A stretch of 64,000 nucleotides of DNA, taken from Geranomyces variabilis. Taxonomy: Eukaryota > Chytridiomycota > Chytridiomycetes > Spizellomycetales > Powellomycetaceae. The notes under the pieces are model-generated. The model was not told the origin of the DNA. It saw only the letters and a list, made by a program, of their open reading frames with translations, and searched no databases. Positions 58,801 through 64,000 of this stretch are shown in pieces (the stretch's first letter is position 1; the number at the start of each line of letters is the position of its first letter). The translations under genes were made by a program, and so were the position numbers. The stretch lies in assembly GCA_027603065.1 (NCBI GenBank), contig JADGJP010000009.1, forward strand, positions 124,001-188,000. Direction: 5' to 3'.

Positions 58801-60740
58801 AATCATCAATGACGCCCTGTGCTCTCCCCTCAAAAACCCGGCGACGGACGAGGAGCCATCCGGTACTAATGCTGACCAGAGCGCACCTGAACCCAAAGAA
58901 GATGAATATCAGCAGGCACTTGAGCTGCAGATCCGCGTCGATATCTATCGCAATCGGTACATGGCGTTGCTCCTTGATCGCAAACAATTGCTGATTGGCG
59001 AACGCGCCCTGGACGAAAAGCGGGAGATTCTCACTGAAACTCCAGAAGAGAAGCAGCTTCGTGCGGAACTTGAAAAGATCCGCCGGCGGTTTGTTCTGAA
59101 AGGGGAAGCCGCCCCTCTTCGTTTCTTGGTGGCCGAGCTTCGGCGCGCCAGGCACAGACCCCTTCCTGACGTGGAGAGGCGGCTGGTTGAAGAAGCTGGC
59201 GACGCACTGCACAAAGCTTTGGAGAAACAGCGGGCCGCATGGGATACTCTCGAAGCGTAAGATTTCTCTCAGGGCGATATCCGTCTAATTAATAAGGAAC
59301 TTACAGTCTTTACACCGCGTAGTGAGGCTCGGGCAGGCACAAAAGTTCTCAATGCACGCATAACGTACTATCGCGATCTTCAACACCTTTCTGACGGCGT
59401 CCTTCCCGCCATCGTGCCGCGCAAGGTACAAAAGGAGATAGACGACACTTTGAAAGATGAGGCGGAAATGCAGCGCCTTCTTGCGTCACAAGTCTCTCGG
59501 GTTCGTTACCTGCAACATATGATGATGGAAGAAGCTGCGGGCGCGGAAAGCAGCACGGAAGCGGAACGGGAATGTCTCATTTGCAAGTGCCCGGTTGCAC
59601 AAGGCCTACTTACACCTTGTGGCCATGTGTACTGCAAAAGTAAGTCCTGCTTATTTCTGTAGTATCCGATGAGTTACAGCAACTGACGATTATTTATTTT
59701 CATTTGATACAGGTTGCATTACGCCATGGGTCTATCGGCACAGAAAATGTCCGTTGTGCAATCAAAAATTGTTGATTGAACAATGCACTGCGGTCGTCTT
59801 TGGCGGGGTTTCTCCGATTCCTGCTGTTGTTCCCTTCTCGTCCTCCGCGTTGCCACCAATGTCCGCTACACCCGACGAGGGAAACGCGTTTACCAAAGAG
59901 TTTCTGGGTCGCCTCTCGCATGTTCCTCTCACGGGCTCCTTTGGAACCAAGCTCGATACCCTGATCAGGCACATAAAGTATCTCGAATGGACGGACCCAA
60001 CTTCAAAATCGTTGGTGTTCTCTCAATGGGAGCAGCTTCTCGATTATTTGGGCACTGGATTGAACAAGAACGGAATTGAGTATGTCAAATTGAACAAGGG
60101 CAAGAAAGGAAAAAGAGGAGCATTGAGGAGGTTTCGCGAAGACGACGAATGCCGAGTCTTTATGCTTAACGCTCGAAGCCAGAGCGCCGGCTTGACGCTC
60201 GTCAGCGCGAATCATGTGTTTCTCATTGAACCTGTCGTCAACGCGGCCTTGGAAGCGCAAGCAATCAACCGTGTCCACCGTATTGGCCAAACGCGAGAAA
60301 CTACCGTCTGGCGATACATCATCGCGAATACGATTGAAGAACGCGTCGCAGCGCTTACACATCGGCCTGGCGCTGACGCCACTAGGTCCGCCACGGCGCC
60401 AGTCATTGCACTCAATTCTCGGGCGTCTGGCGACGGCGAGCGTGTTGACAAGAAGGACGTGGAGTGGTGTCTATTTGGCAGTACGTCGGCGGACGAGGAG
60501 CCCGCAGCAGCAATCCCCGTGGTGGTGGCTGACTTGCCATCGAGCGGTTCCGAGTCGGAGCCAGATATTCAGGCTGCCCCATCACCACCAGCTTTAGATG
60601 AGTCAGCCACGGCTACGCTTAGGGCTTTAGAGAAACATCTGGAAGAGCATGGCCTCCGCGAGGAAGAGGAGTCGGCATGGGAGCCAGCGTATTCGAGCCG
60701 GAAAGGCCGAGGAATGTGCGGAAGGCGCAAGAAGCGCTGA
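55838..60740 (+). CDS. SHPRH/IRC20-like SNF2 helicase with PHD and RING fingers
   Basis: Exons 55838-57936, 58024-59256, 59323-59639, 59713-60740; 1,558 residues, close to yeast Irc20 (1,556). Order: basic Ser/Arg start; YQRRAVLWML; Walker A DEMGLGKT (Lys355); a PHD finger (about 398-444, CQVCG...CDQCDSWHHFEC...CPSC) inside the ATPase core; VVLDEAQ; VTGTPIGKHGLADLYGLISFL; LRQTCCHPQIG; a long coiled-coil region (about 740-1100); RING (CLICKCPVAQGLLTPCGHVYCKSC..., CPLC, about 1195-1235); helicase C with SLVFSQWEQLLDYL and AINRVHRIGQTRETTVWRYI. Irc20/SHPRH is a ubiquitin ligase in DNA damage tolerance (PCNA, Rad5 family) and chromatin. All finger and ATPase residues are present. It starts 333 bp after tRNA-Trp. 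The tail is acidic. Confidence 0.93.
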
Positions 60741-61860
60741 CGTTTTTGGCAGGTTTTGAATAATTTGCATTTTAAGGGCATTATCCACTATATATTATCT
60801 GAAAAATGTGCATACAAGTACACATAACATGCAGTGATATGTAACCTACAAGAGAAACCCGAGATAAGCGCGGGAAAACTGCCCAGGTGGTCAGTAGCTG
60901 GCGGGAAAGTGACTTCCCAAATAGTCACCCGAAACCACCGTCCGTGCATGGATGGTAGGCAGAGGTAGTGATGCGATGGATGTTGAGCAATTTGCTGAAT
61001 TCGGTCATGATATCACCGAAGAAGTTCGATCCGAGGTCTGTCAGAATTTCGGCTGGCATTCCGAATTGAATGACGATGTGCTCGAAGATGAAACGTGCAA
61101 TGGCTGGAGCTGTAGCCTCAGCCAGTGGTATAGCGAGAGGCCAGTCAATTCCTCTGCATAGCGCTGTGATTATCCATCGGAAGCCTTCTTTGGTCATGGG
61201 TAATAGTCCAATGAAGCCTAAAGACTATGAGTCGAATGGGTTATCGCGGGCGGTCAGCAAGGTGTGCGTCGGGGCGTTGCAGCGGGACGAAGTATTCTTG
61301 CGTAGTTGACATTTGACATTCGCTGCAATACCGTTTGTGATTTTACTCCTGTACAGCTCTCCAGGTACAGACATCGCCCGACTTCCGCGCCACTCCACCT
61401 ACCTACCAGGTAAAGAAAACCGACCGTTTTGTGCTTTCGGCGGCCGTCTTGCAATCGGGCCTGCTTTTCCTCCTGATCCGCTTAAGACATCTTCGCGCTG
61501 CTTTGAAAACAGCAAAGCTGGACCGGCCATCCACCAAACATTTGATAAGGCACTTACTAGAGGAGGAGCGGGCTGCCAGAGGCGCCGGACCTTGGTCAGC
61601 CTCTCGCTGGCCAAACACGTTCTCCACGGCCCCGCGTGCCGGCTATCTCCGAAATGAGGGTGGTGGGGGACCAAAACAGTTATCGGAGGACGCTGCCAGG
61701 CGTGCAATTCATTTCGGCCTCTCGACTGGGATGCGACGGGACAACTAGTTTTAATGTGTAACTAGTAACAATCGAGATACTGATAAATTAATAATGTTCT
61801 ACTGTGTAAACTACGTAAAGAGTCCAAAAACCCTATATAAAAGGGTGCGATGCCCGATGT
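60741..61860. other. Intergenic carrying an element fossil
   Basis: 1.1 kb between the convergent helicase and receptor genes. It holds the Ty3/Gypsy fossil (own entry). The part 61,400-61,860 has no feature I can name; frames at 61,399-61,707 are open but unrecognised. Confidence 0.5.
60925..61400 (-). mobile_element. Ty3/Gypsy-type LTR retrotransposon fossil (integrase part)
   Basis: Minus-strand coding similarity to the integrase core of Metaviridae elements (the DxxxxF-type and GMPAEILTD regions and the SAYHPCTDG end) with traces of the zinc-binding part upstream. It is a short, broken remnant; I see no LTRs, gag, protease or reverse transcriptase, so most of the element is gone. Age cannot be told without relatives, but the integrase similarity is still easy to see, so not extremely old. 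Confidence 0.8.
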
Positions 61861-63285
61861 TCACCGGAGAGCGCGAGTATGCGGGTTCGTATACGCCGGA
61901 GTAGGAGGTTTGAGCGTTGCCGAGATTTCATCATCATCCATCCAACTTGCCATAGGCACTCTGTCAGAATTGAGCATTGAGATGAAATCCATACGTCCAT
62001 CGTCGTATTTGCGCCTGTGTCCTTGTCGTGGCGGCGGCGGGTTGGGACGGTGTGCCAGCGATGCTGCTGGCGGCGGCGGCGGCGCATCGCTCTGTTTTCG
62101 GCCGCGACCGCTCGCGCGCGACAGCGAACCAGTCCTGATTGGGCCAGTCCAAATTGGTACGGTGACGGAAACGAATTCATCTCGTTGTTCCTCGAGCGCG
62201 ATGCGGACACCGAGGGTGTCGCCTACGTCCCAGCCGGCAGTTTCGCATGCCTGGATTTGTGTCCTGGCTCGTCGGCGGGCGAGCGGGCGCGCCAAGTACG
62301 ACGGTAAGAGCCCTTCGCAATAGAGGTATACGAAACCGTTTACGATTCCGCCCAAGTGAAACATGATGTATGGTGCGTAGTAGAAAGACACAGGTGGTGC
62401 CGTTAGCGTCGAGTGCGCGGGAGCGTTTGGATGGGTCAGAATGGGGAAGTAAATTGGAATTGAAGAAATCCACTAAAAGAGCGACGGGTCAGATGAGCAG
62501 ATGAGCGTGCGTGCGATGCAAGAAAACGGCAAATAAAGGTTGAAGCCACACGCGCACGCACGCACCTTGAGCGAGTATACAAGCACGTAGACTGAGATTT
62601 TGAAGGCCGCTCTATTGACATCTGGCGCAAAAATGAGTTTTCCAGAATCAATTCGGATTAACATGACGCGCTTGATGGCCTCGTGAGTGCGGCGCAGCTT
62701 GACAATGACGGGTATTAGGAAGCTCAAGATCAGGACAACGTTGGCAACCACCATCGCCATCAAAAGATAGGCGATCGTTGCGGAGCGTTTTCCCTGTGTC
62801 GTGTCCATCAGACAGCCAAAGTCGCCCATTGGGCCAAAGCCTTGGAACGCGGCGATCAAAAGAATCATGAGGGCGCAAGCGACGACTGGCACGCCGGTGA
62901 TGCGCCAGTCGAAGCGACCAGTGGTGAGTTTCCAGTGGCGGCAGACGTTAAAATACGTCAAAGCGGCCAGGAGACCCGACAACAGAAACTCGACGGTTGC
63001 AAAGTACGCCGTAAATGCGCCAACGAGCGAGCACGCGCTCTGGTCAAAGTTATGGCCGGTGGCGAGTTGATAGAGGCACACAGCGCCAAAGCAGGACAAC
63101 ATTCCAAGCTCGGCAAAGCAGGCGTAGAGCGGTATTCGCTGCGAAAGCGTCAAGTTTCGCAGTCCGAGTTTGCACGAGCGGTGGAAAATAAGAGCCATAG
63201 TCGAAAGGTGGAATGGTGCGAGGACGAGAAATGTAGTGTTGACGGCGCGATAGCCTGCAACGAAAGCGGCCGACGGTTCCGCCAT
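61861..63285 (-). CDS. Seven-helix receptor, cAMP-receptor/GPR1-like
   Basis: Exons 63285-62566 and 62472-61861 (93-nt intron, donor GTGCGT), 443 residues. Seven hydrophobic helices run from about residue 15 to 285: VNTTFLVLAPFHLSTMALIF, LYACFAELGMLSCFGAVCL, LVGAFTAYFATVEFLLSGLL, TGVPVVACALMILLIAAFQG, IAYLLMAMVVANVVLILSFL, ISVYVLVYSLKWISSIPIYF and YAPYIMFHLGGIVNGFVYL. The third loop is short and basic; the tail (about 150 residues) is Arg/Pro-rich with acidic end. Layout resembles fungal Git3/cAMP-like GPCRs; ligand and G protein are unknown. The splice restores helix 6 in frame. Confidence 0.82.
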
Positions 63286-63802
63286 GACTGACTGACTGAA
63301 TGCGCTCGCTGCAGCAGCGATGGGAGGAAGGAAGGAGGAATGCTTGCCGAATTCGAATGAACGAGAGTTCGCCGGGCCGACCCGTCGACCGAGCGACGAG
63401 AGAAGTCGACGTCGACTCGACGACCGACAGAGGGCAAACAGCGCGCAAGAGGTCGGGAGTCAAAGCATTTTGCGCGTCCCACAGACTATAGTTTAGACGC
63501 TGTACAGTAGTGTCGGTGTCACTGTACTATAGAATAAGAGCATTAACAGCAACTACTGTACTGCTGGCGGTGCTGTGTCAGCAAATCAGCCAGTCAATCA
63601 ATCAACGACAACCTCGTGCGCAGTCAACGTCTCGGACAGGCAAACGACGACGTTTTCCCACACGCATACCATACCTACGACCACCCACGCAACGACGAGC
63701 GGCCCTGCGCTGCACGGCTGGCAACAAAGAACTTCATACTGGCATCACAGTAAGGTGGTCTGGTCTGTCTCTTCCCTCTCGCTCTATTATTACTTTGCCC
63801 AC
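63286..63802. promoter_or_regulatory. Divergent upstream region of the receptor and the right-edge gene
   Basis: 517 bp between two divergent start codons. Open frames on both strands are compositional. A short run with CAGTCAATCAATCAACG near 63,590 is repetitive. No TATA box stands out. Confidence 0.4.
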
Positions 63803-64000
63803 ATGTCGTTCCCGATGGTCCTCGGTGTCGGCGGCGGCAGCGGCGGCGGCGGCGGTGCTCCCAGTCAAAGTGCCATGATGGACTGGGCGCCGATCGCCGC
63901 AGCTGCACAGCTGAGGAACCCGCCCGACGGGCCATCCGGGTTTGTTGTTGCCGCTGCTGCCGTCGGAAGTGCGTCTCCACCCGCTCCTCTGCCTCCGCCT
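63803..64000 (+). CDS. Gly/Ala/Pro-rich protein, 5' part only
   Basis: Frame opens with ATG at 63,803 after CCCAC and runs without a stop to the window end (66 codons). It codes MSFPMVLGVGGGSGGGG, then APSQSAMMDWAPIAAAAQL and an Ala/Pro-rich run. No domain in this part. Frame and start context are reasonable; the product is unknown. Confidence 0.5.
   Translation, partial: MSFPMVLGVGGGSGGGGGAPSQSAMMDWAPIAAAAQLRNPPDGPSGFVVAAAAVGSASPPAPLPPP

Noticed and set aside
61399-61707. Minus-strand frame next to the integrase fossil as a further element part
   Set aside because: No similarity I can name to gag, protease, reverse transcriptase or RNase H.

Overview
The window is nuclear DNA of a fungus, most likely an early-diverging (chytrid-like) one. 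It holds about 27 protein genes on both strands, mostly 100 to 1,500 bp apart. Most genes are split by short introns, typically 53 to 120 nt with GT...AG ends. I rebuilt gene models by joining frames at splice signals that keep phase and restore known family motifs. The pointers to an early-diverging fungus are a DET1 homologue (as far as I recall, missing from the common yeasts and moulds), a hybrid histidine kinase beside fungal-type MOB2, eIF4G, KCS1-type kinase and SHPRH/IRC20-type helicase, a seven-helix receptor, and a single-span protein with a cytoplasmic SH3 domain.

Layout. 1-5 kb: SNW1 (splicing, minus, cut by the left edge) and DET1 (plus) diverge from 125 bp; DET1 converges on the complex I subunit GRIM-19/NDUFA13. 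5-15 kb: hybrid histidine kinase, an orphan seven-helix-like protein, a formin-type GBD/FH3 protein without FH2, and a metallophosphoesterase, all plus. 15-19.4 kb: PaaI/THEM4-like thioesterase, MOB2 and an SH3-EH adaptor, all minus. 19.5-22 kb: GPI8 (GPI transamidase protease) and a small secreted eight-cysteine protein. 23-28.2 kb: casein kinase 2 alpha and an inositol hexakisphosphate kinase, minus. 29.6-35.7 kb: eIF4G. 36.6-40 kb: a ubiquitin-like plus FHGT-motif protein and a disordered protein, minus. 41-44 kb: BOR1-type transporter and a small membrane protein. 44-47.4 kb: fused PabA-PabB aminodeoxychorismate synthase, minus. 48-49.5 kb: F-box protein. 50-54.7 kb: two surface-type proteins, minus. 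55.2-55.7 kb: tRNA-Trp between arrays of its own degenerate 5' and 3' halves. 55.8-60.7 kb: SHPRH/IRC20-like helicase-RING. 60.9-61.4 kb: a broken Ty3/Gypsy integrase fossil. 61.9-63.3 kb: seven-helix receptor; a partial gene starts at 63,803.

The genes do not form one pathway. Loose themes are signalling and morphogenesis (histidine kinase, MOB2, formin-like, SH3-EH, SH3 receptor, CK2, IP6K, GPCR), ubiquitin biology (DET1, F-box, SHPRH-like, UBL-FHGT) and the cell surface (GPI8, two secreted or surface proteins). The observations I would follow first are the tRNA half-gene arrays, the UBL-FHGT protein, the eight-cysteine protein whose motif I associate with bacterial proteins, the SH3-tailed membrane protein and the FH2-less formin-like protein.
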